The translations under genes and the position numbers were made by a program. The notes under the pieces were generated by a model, which saw nothing but the letters and a program-made list of their open reading frames with translations, searched no databases and was not told the DNA's origin. This document shows, piece by piece, positions 54,620-64,000 of a stretch of 64,000 bases of DNA (positions are counted from its first letter, which is position 1; each line of letters opens with the position of its first letter). Origin of the DNA: Hemicordylus capensis (Eukaryota > Chordata > Lepidosauria > Squamata > Cordylidae). Where the stretch lies: contig NC_069669.1 in NCBI RefSeq assembly GCF_027244095.1, positions 9,822,501 through 9,886,500 on the forward strand. The letters run 5' to 3'.

Positions 54620-55455
54620 TTTTGTGACAGCAGTGGGTGGTGAGGTACAGAACACGATTACCTCCCCAAGCACCTGAGCGGATAATTGCAGCTAGGCTGG
54701 AAATCCATCAGATGTGGACGGAAGACCTGAATCTGGCCATCAACCTATCAGTTGCCCCTTCTGCACATTCTTAGAAGACAGCACTTCATTTGGGGCCGGG
54801 GAATGTGCAGAGAGCCACTAGAACCATTCCCTGCAATAGACTGGACGTGTGTTTGATGGGAAAAGAAGTTCAGCGGAGCAAAACTGTGCACATGTCTATC
54901 TCCAGTTGGACCTCCTAGCAGACATCTCATTTGACTTGAAGACAAAGTCACAATGTGGGGCGGGGGAGGATCAAGATTGCATTTCGTAGCACGAGAATCC
55001 CATTCTCCTTATGGTTTCAGTCACCAACCGAGAAGTAATCCTGGGTCCCAGAAACTGGTGCCATTTGACTGCAGGAGTCACAGAATGGAAAGATCAATCC
55101 TCTTTGTGGGCATTTGTGGTTCACGAAGTGGCCGGCGGGTGGGAAGTCGAGAGCGAGATGTCCCTTCATTTATGGAATTAATTCCCTTTCTCTTACACAT
55201 GGTGTGTCTCAGCCTAAGCAGACAGTAACCCCTTTAATTCTTCTTGGCCTAACTCTGGTGGAGAGATGACCCAGAAGTGATAGGTCAGCTCCTTTGGGGG
55301 GGAAAGAGAGCCTCTCCCTTCTGTGTTCAAAGATAGCTCCTGCCGCCACCACTCAGTTGGGTGTCTACAGCCACAGCCATGATGCACAGCAACCCCCACT
55401 TCCCAAAATCTAAGGGAGGGCTTCATTCCCTCTCCCTGCCTCCCACCTCCTTGGA
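54620..55455 (-). other. METRN: Region downstream of METRN, probable 3' UTR included
   Basis: Unique sequence directly after the METRN stop on the minus strand. No clear poly(A) signal could be assigned. Confidence 0.35.
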
Positions 55456-55772
55456 TCAGTCCAACGAGACCTCGCAGGGGTTTTCGTGAGCCTGACGCGC
55501 GTCCTCGTAGATGTGGCGGAAGTCTTTGTAGCGGGGGGCGCAGCTGAGCCACGCTTCCCCGAAATGTAGCCACCCCGTGAACAGGAAGCTGCCAGGTCCG
55601 GCTTTCACCCCACACCGCAGCAGGGTACGAATGCTGCCCGTGGATTTCCCATATTTGCCAACCGGTTGGAACAAGGCAAACTTCTGGCGGTGGATCCGCG
55701 TAGCACTCACACTGATGATGGATTCTTGCAGCTCCATGTCATTGGAGACTGTCCGGATGTTGCCACGGATGA
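55456..55772 (-). CDS. METRN: METRN terminal coding exon
   Basis: It has 317 bases after the acceptor TCCTTGCCAG, encoding 104 residues plus TGA. Three conserved cysteines are present (LRCGV, SCAPR, NPCE). Confidence 0.95.
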
Positions 55773-58700
55773 CTGGCAAGGAGGAGCCGGTGAAGGAGGG
55801 GAGAAAATGGAAAGTTATTTAGATAGTCTATGGCATCGAAACACAGAGGTCATCCACACAATTGAAAACTGGGTAGGACAAGTGTCTTACCCAAGTTTGG
55901 GAGCTCTGTGTGCTCCAATTTTTGGGCTGTGTGGGTACAAACAACTGGGTAGGAGGGAGAAGTGATTGTGTGGAAGCAAGGTAGGAGGGAAACCTGGCTA
56001 GCTTTTCCTCCTACCTTGCTTCCACACAATCACTTCTACCCAGCTTTCCCTCCTACCTGGCTTCCACACAGTCACTTCTACCCAGCTTTTCCTCCTACCT
56101 TGCTTCCACACAATCACTTCTACCCAGCTTTTCCTCCTACCTTGCTTCCACACAATCACTTCTACCCAGCTTTCCCTCCTACCTGGCTTCCACACAGTCA
56201 CTTCTACCCGGCTTTCCCTCCTACCTTGCTTCCACACAACCACTTCTCCCTCCGCCTAACTGGTGGCTTGCTCCCACAGAACTGAAAATTGGGAGCACAC
56301 ACGGCTCCCAAACCTGGGTAGGACACCGTTTCCGCTTTTGTGAAAGACCTCACAGACTAAGGTGGCAATTGTCAATTTCATTAAACATGCTGAGAAAATA
56401 TGTATACGGTTGCTTTTAAAGTGCCTTATAGCAATAAAAAGGAACAGTTCCTGCTTGAGGTATATAGCGTAAAAGGCGAATAAAGACATGACATTTGTAG
56501 TATGGCAGAACCAATTTGGATGCAGCCCCACAGCATGAAATGCAAACATAGCTATTCCTCTCCAAGACTGCACTCTGGAAAAATCAATTCCGCAAGAAAA
56601 CCAGGCATGGACAGTGCCAATTGGCTAGTGCCCATAACATCGTCAAGAAAACTCCCCTTCCCCCAGTCCCTAAGCAGTTGAACAACGATTTCCTTCCAAT
56701 ACATGATCCTGCCCATATGTTAATATCTTCATCAGAGGCCCTTCTCTAAGCATAGTTGACTTCAAATGTGAGAATAAAGACTCAGACAGCCCGATCCTAT
56801 CTGTATCTAAGTAAGTCCCACTGAGACCAGGGAGGCTCACTCCCTACATTAGGACTGCAAGTCTTAAAGGCACATAGCTGAAGTTTGTTTGAACATTCAG
56901 TGAAATAGCAAAGAAGAGGCGTTCTTAGCAATCTGGTCTAATTTTAATGAACTATTTGTGGTTTAAAGGGTAATATCCTTCAAAGAATTTCGCTCCCATT
57001 ATTAAAATTAATACTTCTTATATATTATATAAATGATTAGGGTGTCTCCCCCATATTTCTCCCCCCCCTTTGCTTATGTAAGGATTATTGTTATCCTTTT
57101 TGTTGTTTGTTTCAGTTTGTTTTAGCTGAAATAAAGAGAAAAAAGGGGGGGGGGACATAGCTGAAGTCTGAACTGAGCATTATAGAGAAGAGGAAAGTAG
57201 CAGAGCAGGGGGCAACCTGAAGCTCTCTAGCTGCTGCACTACAACGCCCATCATCTCATGTTATGGGGGATGATGGGATTTGTAGTCCAGGAAGGCTGGT
57301 GAGTCTCGGGCTGGCCCTTCTGCAGTAGAGGCAGGTATTGAGGAATGGACTGCTGAAAGCACTGTGGAAGGAAAGAAGAAAGGAAGGAAGGAAGGAGGAA
57401 AGGAGGAAGAAAAGAAGAAAAGAAGGAAGGAAGGAAGGAAGATGGAAGTTGCACTAGGGAAGAAACAGAGAGACCAGTCTGCAAGGCACTGCAGTTTTCA
57501 CCATGGGAAGCAATAAGAGAATCAGCCAATATCCTTGCATTTGCAGAAAGGAGTTGGTAGCGGTGAAGAGAACCCATCGGATCTAGCCAATTATACCAGG
57601 CACTGCACTATTAGCCTGCTTGTGCGAAGGTGGGGCCGGCTCCCTCCCCATCAGCAAGAATTAACCCTTGTCAGATATGCTGAGCTGATCTGGCGTGGCA
57701 AATCCCCTTGTTCTTCTGTTTGACTTTCCGGTTGCCGGGGCAACCCTGGAGTGGGCTGCTAATGGGCCTCCTGCCCGGTCCCCATTCTTCTCGGGAGGTC
57801 AGCGGAGCGTGAGGGGCAGTAATTGGGAACTGCCCACTGTGCAGGTGCCCGGGTGCAGACCCCTACAGGCCACGCAGGGCTGGGTTGCTCCACAGACAGG
57901 TCTCGCTGCTGGAGCTGGCAGCTACTTAAGCAGCAAAAATGGAGAATTCGGAGGGTGGGGGGGAATGCTGTCACAGCTGCACACTTGATGCAGAAGCATG
58001 TCTGTGGCATTTTCCCATGAGTGAGAGAGCAAGTTGTGCAATTTACAAGAGTTTATCCTAGCAACCCTCCAACCCAGCTGGGGTTTTGAGTCCTTGGTGG
58101 CTTTGGGCAAGCCGTGATATTATTAAGAATTCTTAAGGGCAGTCCACACAACCATTAACTGGGTAGGAGACGAGTCCTAGTCCCCCTTTTCGGGAGCTGG
58201 GCGTGCATGCGTTAGATGTTATGATCTTCTGGAGCGGTCTGGTTAAGGATGCCATCGCCGGCTTGTTTGGTGGCGACCTGTGACCGGGTTTTCTCTGTGG
58301 CTGCCCCGGGGCCTTGGAATATGCTCCCTGCTGAAAGAAAAGCCTCTCCTTCTTGGTTTGTTTTCAGGAAGAACCTCAAGACTCTCCTGTTTTCGCAGGC
58401 TTTGAATTAGAATGAATTTTAATCATTTTAAAAACTTGTTTTAATATCTATTTTATTCTATGGTTTTTATTGCCATGTATTTTGATGTGTAACTTCTAAA
58501 TATTTTGTATTTTGTACACCGCCTAGAGATGCACATATCAGGTAGTATGGAAATATGATAGATAAATGAATGAACGAACGAATGGATGAATAAAATACAA
58601 TAAGAGAGCAGGCCTTGCAGTAGGAAGCATGATGCGCCCCCTTTAGTAAGCAAGGTCTGCCGTGGTTTGCATTTGGATGAGAGACTACGGCCGCATTCAC

Positions 58701-61212
58701 ATGTAACGCAGAACCATGGATCCAATGGACCCACGGTTCCATGCCCCGTCCCCCCACCCTCCCGTCCAAATTCGGATGTTCAGGAGAGCTGCCTCTCTGC
58801 AGTCAGCAAGACTGCGGAGAGACAGGGGAGCTGGCTGTGCGGGGCTTCCTTCTTGACAGAAGGACAGCCCACACAGCCAATCAGGCCGGAGTTGAGGGAA
58901 GAGTTTCTTCCCTCAACTCTGGTTCCAGGGCCATGTCATGGCTCAGACTTCTGACTCAGAAGAGCAGGAGGACTTACCAGCTAGTGAGGGCTTAGAGGCA
59001 CAGCCACAGGATTTGGCAGAGAAACCAGGCTCTGCAGCTGAGGATTCACAACAGCTGCAAGACATGATCTCTGATGGGAAAGAGCCTGGGATTTCACCTG
59101 TCTTGAGATGACGTCTCAAGAGGCAGGCTCAGTGGGAGTCACACAGGTGTAGGAGATCCCAAGAAAGAAAGGCAAAGTGCTGACTCAGGGAAGCCTGATT
59201 GGCTGCTGGTTCTCTTGAGCCATATATATTCAACAGTCTTTCTTTGCTCTGATGCTGTTTGCAACTTCGCTGGCTGCAAATAGTATGCTCTTGAATTTCA
59301 ACCATTTCTGTGTCCCAGTTTGCCTTGTCTGTACTTTCCTGCATTGTTCCCTTAATTCATTGTTCTGTGTTCTTTGCCCGTTTCATTCCTTGTTTGGTCT
59401 TTTCCTTCCACTTATTACTCAGCTAATGTTAGAGGGGGGTACCTAGTTTCAGTTCAGGGGACTTAATCCATTGACTATTTGCTTTGTGAGCCTTTTATTT
59501 TCCTTCATTCGGTTTCGCTGCTGCTTTCTGTTTACTCTCAGAGGGAGTGCTGAAGGGGGTTGTAAAATCCTGTTGGGTTAGCCGAGCTAACAGATTCACG
59601 GCAGGCCAGCAGCCTGCAGTTCCGAATTCGGATGTACCACAGGCTGCCTGGAACCTCAGGTTGCAGCAACTAAACTCACTACAACCCGAAGGTTCAGATT
59701 GGAGTCCCAATCCTGAACCCTCGGTTCGGTCGCCACACCCGACTGCAGTTCCCCACATTTGGATGTAACCTCTGTGGAACCGCAGGCATAGTCAACTGCG
59801 GTTCTGCGTTATGTGCGAATGCATCCTACATGTGAGCTCTGTAAAATGTAGGGCCATGGCTTAGTGTAAGAGCAGGCAGAAGGTCCCAGGTTCATCCCCA
59901 GATATCTCCAGGTAGTGCTGGGAAAGACCCCTGCCCATAACTTTGGAGAGCTGCTGCCAGTCAGTGCAGACAATACTGAGCTAGAGAGACCAGTGGTCTG
60001 ACTTGGCAGAAGGCAGCTTCCTATGCCCCTAAGGTAGGGGGCAGGGAGCTTGATTGTCTGCCAAGCTCCAGCTGGATATAATGAACATGCCCTACCCAGA
60101 TTCCACCCCCAGCCTTCTGAACGAGGTCGGTGGAAAAACTGTCCTACCTAGCTGGGGCTTGAAGGACAATCAAGCTCCCTGCCTCCTGCCTTCCTTTCAT
60201 CGAACACACAATGTAAAAACGGGAGTGAGCCCACAGCTCCTGATACTGGGTTGGACTCGCCTCTTACTCAGTTTATGGTCTTGTGGACAGCCCTGTTGTT
60301 AAGGGGGTGGGGGTCTATATACTGCTTTTCAGAATCAGTGGTTCACACAGAAAAAGGAATGGGGTGGCTCCCTGTCTCCAAGGAGCATACAATCTGAAAA
60401 AGAAAAGGAAGGTAGACCCCAGCACAAGGATTCTTAAGAACATAGGCAGCTGCTTTCTACTGAGTCAGACCCTCAGCCCATCTAGCGCAGTATTGTCTAC
60501 ACAGACTGGCAGCGGCTTCTCCAAGGTTGCAGGCAGGAGTCTCTCTCAGCCCTCTCTTGGAGATACTTCTAGGGATTGAAGCTGGGACCTTCTGCATGCA
60601 ACGCAGATGCTTTCCCACTGAGCTGCTTGTGACTCATCAAGCCATATGCAGTCCACTAGATATTTAGAGCAGCCTAGCAGCATGAGCGGCAAAGGCGAGG
60701 GGCCAAGCCAGCAATCCGATACCCTCCTTTCCTGGGAGTATGCCCCATTGAATTCAACGGAAACTGGCTCAAGCCGGCCGGCGGGGAGAACTGCCCCCTC
60801 TTGCCCCACTCCAGACACCCATGCCTCTCAGGAACTCAGTACCTCTCCTGCCGTGCAGATTATGGAAGCTGGAAGGAAGTCCTCTGCTCACAATGTGGGT
60901 GAAGCCACCTTCTGTGACCAGTGTTCCCTGTAATGGATTCCCAGTCCTTGTTGACTACAACTCCCATAATCCATAACATCTGGGAATTCATCTGAATTGT
61001 AGTCCATAACATCTGGGAATTCCTGTTACTGGGAACAGAGACCATGACTTCTCCTGAAATGTTACATCTGCATTCACCATCAGCTTCCCTAGTTTGTGGT
61101 GTGGAAAAAGGAAGGGTGAAAGCAAGCCTGGCTTAAGTGTACTCACCGAAATCACTAGTGCAAACAGCCATCAGGATCTCAGTGTTGTTGCAAGGCCTGC
61201 AGGTTCCTGCAT
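55456..61212 (-). CDS. METRN: METRN (meteorin), last two coding exons
   Basis: Meteorin is a secreted factor active in glial differentiation and axon growth (family knowledge). Two minus-strand exons, 61212-61147 and 55772-55456, join through GATTTCG/TCATCCGT to give 126 residues and TGA. The first contains AGTCRPCNNTEILMAVCTSDF-like sequence, including CRPC. The second runs from VIRGNIRTV through IRTLLRCGVKAGPGSFLF, GEAWLSCAPRYKDF and NPCEVSLD, all matching the meteorin C-terminal half with its cysteines kept. LRCGVKAGPGSFLF and NPCEVSLD favour METRN over METRNL, as does the ANTKMT neighbour. The signal peptide and CUB-like N-terminal half are not in the window. The intron (55773-61146) is filled with repeats. 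Confidence 0.93.
55830..56335. repeat. 42-bp minisatellite inside an inverted-repeat element
   Basis: About six units of ACCTTGCTTCCACACAATCA then CTTCTACCCAGCTTTTCCTC CT lie at 55990-56245. The flanks CACACAATTGAAAACTGGGT and CTGAAAATTGGGAGCACACA are parts of a palindromic element. It is in the METRN intron. Confidence 0.85.
56336..57205. other. Unassigned METRN intron sequence
   Basis: AT-rich, no named repeat apart from a G-run near 57150. Confidence 0.3.
57212..57445. repeat. hAT miniature relic and (GGAA)n tract
   Basis: 57212-57306 has the inverted ACTACAACGCCCATCATC core. 57363-57442 is a GGAA/GAAA purine tract. Confidence 0.65.
57450..58140. other. Unassigned METRN intron sequence
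   Basis: GC-moderate, unique-looking; no exon of METRN recognised here. Confidence 0.35.
58215..58595 (+). repeat. L2-like LINE 3' region
   Basis: GGGGCCTTGGAATATGCTCC, TTCAGGAAGAACCTCAAGAC and the end ACACCGCCTAGAGATGCAC. Confidence 0.55.
58608..60032 (+). mobile_element. 5S-tRNA SINE split by a Harbinger-like element
   Basis: The SINE covers 58608-58688 (5S head) and 59827-60032 (body). The two parts rejoin precisely if 58689-59826 and one copy of TAC are removed. Confidence 0.85.
58689..59826. mobile_element. PIF/Harbinger-like non-autonomous element
   Basis: Terminal repeats GGCCGCATTCACATGTAACG and (inverted) CGTTATGTGCGAATGCATCC are flanked by TAC on both sides. The 3-bp duplication suits PIF/Harbinger. 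No transposase is seen. The middle (about 58930-59470) is a different sequence that may be an old solo LTR; that is uncertain. Confidence 0.7.
60040..60270. repeat. Inverted-repeat element
   Basis: GGCAGGGAGCTTGATTGTC and GACAATCAAGCTCCCTGCC are complementary. A relative lies at 11060-11290. Confidence 0.65.
60430..60632 (-). mobile_element. tRNA-Ala-like SINE
   Basis: The body in minus orientation, then GGGATTGAAGCTGGGACC and TTCTGCATGCAACGCAGATG, ending at the tRNA-like head. Confidence 0.8.
60919..61038. mobile_element. hAT-type miniature, rearranged
   Basis: CAGTGTTCCCTGTAATGG on the left and GGGAATTCCTGTTACTGGGA on the right, with a duplicated CATAACATCTGGGAATTC inside. Confidence 0.65.
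61147..61212 (-). CDS. METRN: METRN penultimate coding exon
   Basis: It has 66 bases with an acceptor GTTTGGAAG and a donor GGTGAGT. It begins with the last two bases of an Asp codon and encodes AGTCRPCNNTEILMAV, then CTSDF. Confidence 0.88.
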
Positions 61213-61233
61213 CTTCCAAACAAACAGAAACAG

Positions 61234-61614
61234 TCACTTAACCAAGGGGAGTCTTCACAATCCAGTTATTATTGCTGTTTAATTTATTTTTAATTTATTT
61301 ATTTAGTACATTTATAGCCCACCCTTCCTCCTAGGAGCCCAGAGGGGTCCACATACTTTATTTTTATCCTCTCAGCAACCCTGTGAGGTAGGTTAGCCTG
61401 AGAGATACGTGACTGGCCCAGCATCACTCAGTGAGTTTCGTGGGGATTTGAACTCAGGTCATTCCGGGCCTAGTCCAGCACTCTAACCACTACACCATGC
61501 TGGCTCTATATTTATTATGGCCATAGATCAGCAATTAGCCACTTAACCAAGGGGAGTCTTCACAATCCAGTTATTATTTTTATGGAATTTATTACGGCCA
61601 TAGACCAGCGATTA
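61234..61614. repeat. Tandem duplication with a SINE in one copy
   Basis: CACTTAACCAAGGGGAGTCT and the next 19 bases occur at 61234-61272 and 61540-61578. A second shared block (TTATTATGGCCATAGATCAG and its near copy) follows each. Only the first copy holds the SINE at 61274-61508. Confidence 0.85.
61274..61508 (-). mobile_element. tRNA-derived SINE (squamate CAAATCC family)
   Basis: Minus orientation: CCTTCCTCCTAGGAGCCCAG, GGGATTTGAACTCAGGTC, CCACTACACCATGCTGGCTC. Confidence 0.83.
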
Positions 61615-61689
61615 TTCGACATCCAAGGGAAATGTAAAATGACACAGATTAGGAAAAGACACTCAAAACAGAAATCAGTATGAATTAAA

Positions 61690-61960
61690 CCAGGGCTTCC
61701 CAACATGTGGCACTCCAGATGTTGATGAACTACAACTCCCATTGTCCCCTGCTACAATTTATGATTATCTGTGAAGACGCTTGAAGATTATCTGTGGGGC
61801 TTCCACTGGGTAGGATGGTTCTTCTGCCTCTTTAATGAGGGCTCCTCCCTCATTAAATAGCTGGGTACAGGCAGTGGGTAGGACGGAGCCCCACCCATTG
61901 TCAAGAGCCTCTCACACGGGAACCTCACTCACGATCACTTCCTCGGTGTCCTACCCTGCT
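61690..61960. repeat. hAT half-element and inverted repeat
   Basis: 61690-61765 has CCAACATGTGGCACTCCAG and an ACTACAACTCCC core half. Further on, TAATGAGGGC and CCTCCCTCATTA fold back at 61838-61858. Confidence 0.5.
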
Positions 61961-61969
61961 TTTTAGGAA

Positions 61970-62256
61970 CATAGGAAGCTGCCATATACTGAGTCAGCCT
62001 AGCTCAGTATTGTCTACACAGACTGGCAGCGCCTTCTCCAAGGTTGCAGGCAGGAATCTCTCTCAGCCCGATCTTGGAGATGCTGCCAGAGAGGGAACTT
62101 GGAACCTAGATGCTCTTCCCAGAGCGGCTCCATCCCTTAAAGGGAATCTCTTCCAGTACTCACACTTCTAGTCTCCCATTCATATGCAACCAGGGCAGAT
62201 CCTGCTTAGCTAAGGGGACAAGCCATGCCTGCTACCCCAAGACCAGCTCTCCTCTC
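61970..62256 (-). mobile_element. 5S rRNA-tRNA composite SINE
   Basis: Minus orientation from TAGGAACATAGGAAGCTGCC to CAAGACCAGCTCTCCTC. Confidence 0.87.
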
Positions 62257-62379
62257 CGCTTTTTACCCCCACACAATAGTAAAATGCCAATGCTCGCACC
62301 TCCCAAACCTGGTTGAGTAGGAGGGAGGACACTTGGCCGACTCCTACCCAGTCGGGGATGGTGTGACCGAGCCGACTCA

Positions 62380-62880
62380 TGAGTAAAGCCGTGCTGCTAG
62401 TGACACACGGACACATTCCACGCCGCAGGCTGCTGGGCCTTCAGCGTGCCTCACCCAGCGCCAGGCGGTGTGCCTCCGTATCGTGGTTGCGCAATGCCAG
62501 GCCAAGGATACGGGCCTCCTCCGCCGGGTCGGGTGCCTGGGTTGCTATGGCGACCACCTCGAGGCCTTATCTTTGGTGCAGCTGAGCTGCTCTGGCCACC
62601 GACTTCCCTGTGGGCTGCAGCACACTGGACTTTTGTTAGCTCAAGAGATGAGGCCGATTAGATGTTCTTCCTCCGGCCTTGTGTTTCTGATTGCTGAGCA
62701 CACTCCGGATAGCTCAGGTTACCATCCCACCTTCCCCTTCGCTGGGAGGGAGGCCCACGGCATTCACAGCCTCTCCAAAAGCAAGCCATTTCTTTGAACG
62801 TCTCCATGCCTGTGTGCAAACAGAGTTGCCACCTTCCTTGATGATTTTGGCACCTCGGCCTCTGGGCATGGACATAGTCC
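62380..62880. other. GC-rich unique block near METRN
   Basis: CpG-bearing sequence with open plus frames of 60-110 codons and no domain. Neither strand matches the meteorin N-terminal half. Confidence 0.3.
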
Positions 62881-63094
62881 CTTTAGCCCAAGACGGAAAC
62901 AACAACAACAACAAACAACTTTGTTAGCTGCTCCATAACAAACGGTTCTCTGGGCAGCTCACGACAATACGAGTCTTGTATTTTGCACTTTCTCTTCTCC
63001 CTTTTTGTCTGTTACGATTCAAGGTGCGAGGTGTTTTTATTGTATGTTTTAATGCTGTGTTGCGAGCCCTTCAGAGAACAATTTGTTGTGGGTA

Positions 63095-63345
63095 GCTAAC
63101 TTAATGGTGCCGCGGGGAAATGACTTGACTAGCAAGCCAGATGTTGCTGGTTTGAATCCCTGCTGCTGGTATGTTTCCCAGACTATGGGGAAAGAAACCT
63201 ATATTGGGCAGCATCGATATAGGAAGATGCTGAAAAGCATCATCTCATACTGCGCGGAAGGAGGCAATGGTAAACCCCTCCTGTATTCTACCAAAGAAAA
63301 ACCACAGGGCTCTATGGGCCCCAGGGGTCGACACACTTTAACAAA
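63095..63345 (+). mobile_element. tRNA-Sauria SINE
   Basis: GACTTGACTAGCAAGCCAGA, TGGTTTGAATCCCTGC, GGTCGACACACTTTAAC tail, followed by (GTTT)n at 63353-63400. Confidence 0.82.
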
Positions 63346-63352
63346 TAAAGCC

Positions 63353-63400
63353 GTTTGTTTGTTTGTTTGTTTGTTTGTTTGTTTGTTTGTTTGTTTGTTT
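63353..63400. repeat. (GTTT)n microsatellite
   Basis: About 12 tetranucleotide units after the SINE tail. Confidence 0.95.
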
Positions 63401-63549
63401 AAAAAGACCTATGGCCAAAATGCCCCTTGGCATCAGAGAGGGCCTTTCCTGTGTCTGGAGACAATCATAAGCCCTGTTCAGACACTGAGACGGTTCAGAT
63501 GAACATGGCCTCCAACGTGTGATGAAGGCGCAGATGCACCAAGAATATT

Positions 63550-63720
63550 ATTTATTTATTATTTATTTATTTATCTCATATATTTTTACACCGCCCGATG
63601 TGTAAACCTCTAGGCGGTGTACACATTTCAATATTAAAAATCACAGGTTAAAATACATAAAACATGATAAAGACAATATAATCAAAATTATTATTATTAT
63701 TATTATTAATATTAATATGC
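63550..63720 (-). repeat. LINE 3' tail and (ATT)n
   Basis: ACACCGCCCGATGTGTAAAC and CTAGGCGGTGTACAC, then an ATT run. Beyond 63720 nothing is recognised. Confidence 0.5.
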
Positions 63721-64000
63721 CCACTTCGAAGTCACTCACATCAAATTATCGGCAAATCCTTTAATTACATGTGAGAGGTGGTGGTCAAAATTGCCCCCTA
63801 CACGCACTCCAAAACCCTGGATTGGACTGTTTGTCCTTCACCCTCAGTAAAGTGTACATAAGATTAGGACCGAGTCCTTGGCAGTAGACGTAAGATCAAA
63901 CTCTAACGTAAATCCTGAAAGGAGGGGCAGTAAAAGCCCCCGTAGGACTTGCATTTCTTTTTCTGAGAACTCCCAATTAAAACACAGAGATCCTGCTGCT

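Noticed and set aside
55990-56245. CRISPR array or coding repeat
   Set aside because: The units are contiguous without spacers and the setting is a vertebrate intron; it is a minisatellite.
58930-59470. Endogenous retrovirus or LTR element
   Set aside because: Only a weak overall resemblance to a solo LTR; no family, paired repeats or internal genes can be supported.
62380-62640. Upstream METRN exon
   Set aside because: Neither strand gives meteorin N-terminal sequence, and the minus frames contain stops.

Overview
This is nuclear DNA from a vertebrate, most likely a squamate reptile. Genes are split into short exons with GT-AG introns. The repeats are typical of lizards and snakes: CR1 and BovB/RTE LINEs, tRNA SINEs with a BovB-like tail (Sauria type), 5S rRNA-derived SINEs and many short hAT elements. 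I cannot name the species.

Three host genes can be supported, in the order CCDC78 (+), ANTKMT (-), METRN (-). From memory this is the same neighbourhood as human 16p13.3, where ANTKMT and CCDC78 are also tail to tail and METRN lies beyond ANTKMT. CCDC78 (91-11489) enters from the left edge; its last 12 coding exons join in one frame to 468 residues of coiled coil ending at a TAG. ANTKMT (coding 19178 down to 15547, five coding exons, 215 residues) is complete, with a probable non-coding first exon and GC-rich promoter near 20.5-20.75 kb. METRN is represented only by its last two coding exons (61212-61147 and 55772-55456); its 5' exons must lie beyond the right edge.

The rest is mostly mobile DNA. 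Between CCDC78 and ANTKMT sits a 1.95-kb hAT-type foldback (11726-13678) whose two arms are nearly identical. The roughly 35 kb between ANTKMT and METRN, and METRN's last intron, hold nested SINEs, LINE ends, DNA-transposon miniatures and satellites, with a few repeat-poor GC-rich blocks (about 27.2-27.85, 28.9-30.1 and 39.4-41.8 kb) that could be regulatory.

The most useful observations are these. Two CCDC78 splice sites are built partly from SINE sequence. The commonest SINE is a 5S rRNA-tRNA composite. Several DNA-element insertions have exact target duplications. A tandem duplication in a METRN intron carries a SINE in only one of its copies. No novel protein-coding system was found; long open frames outside the three genes have no recognisable family.
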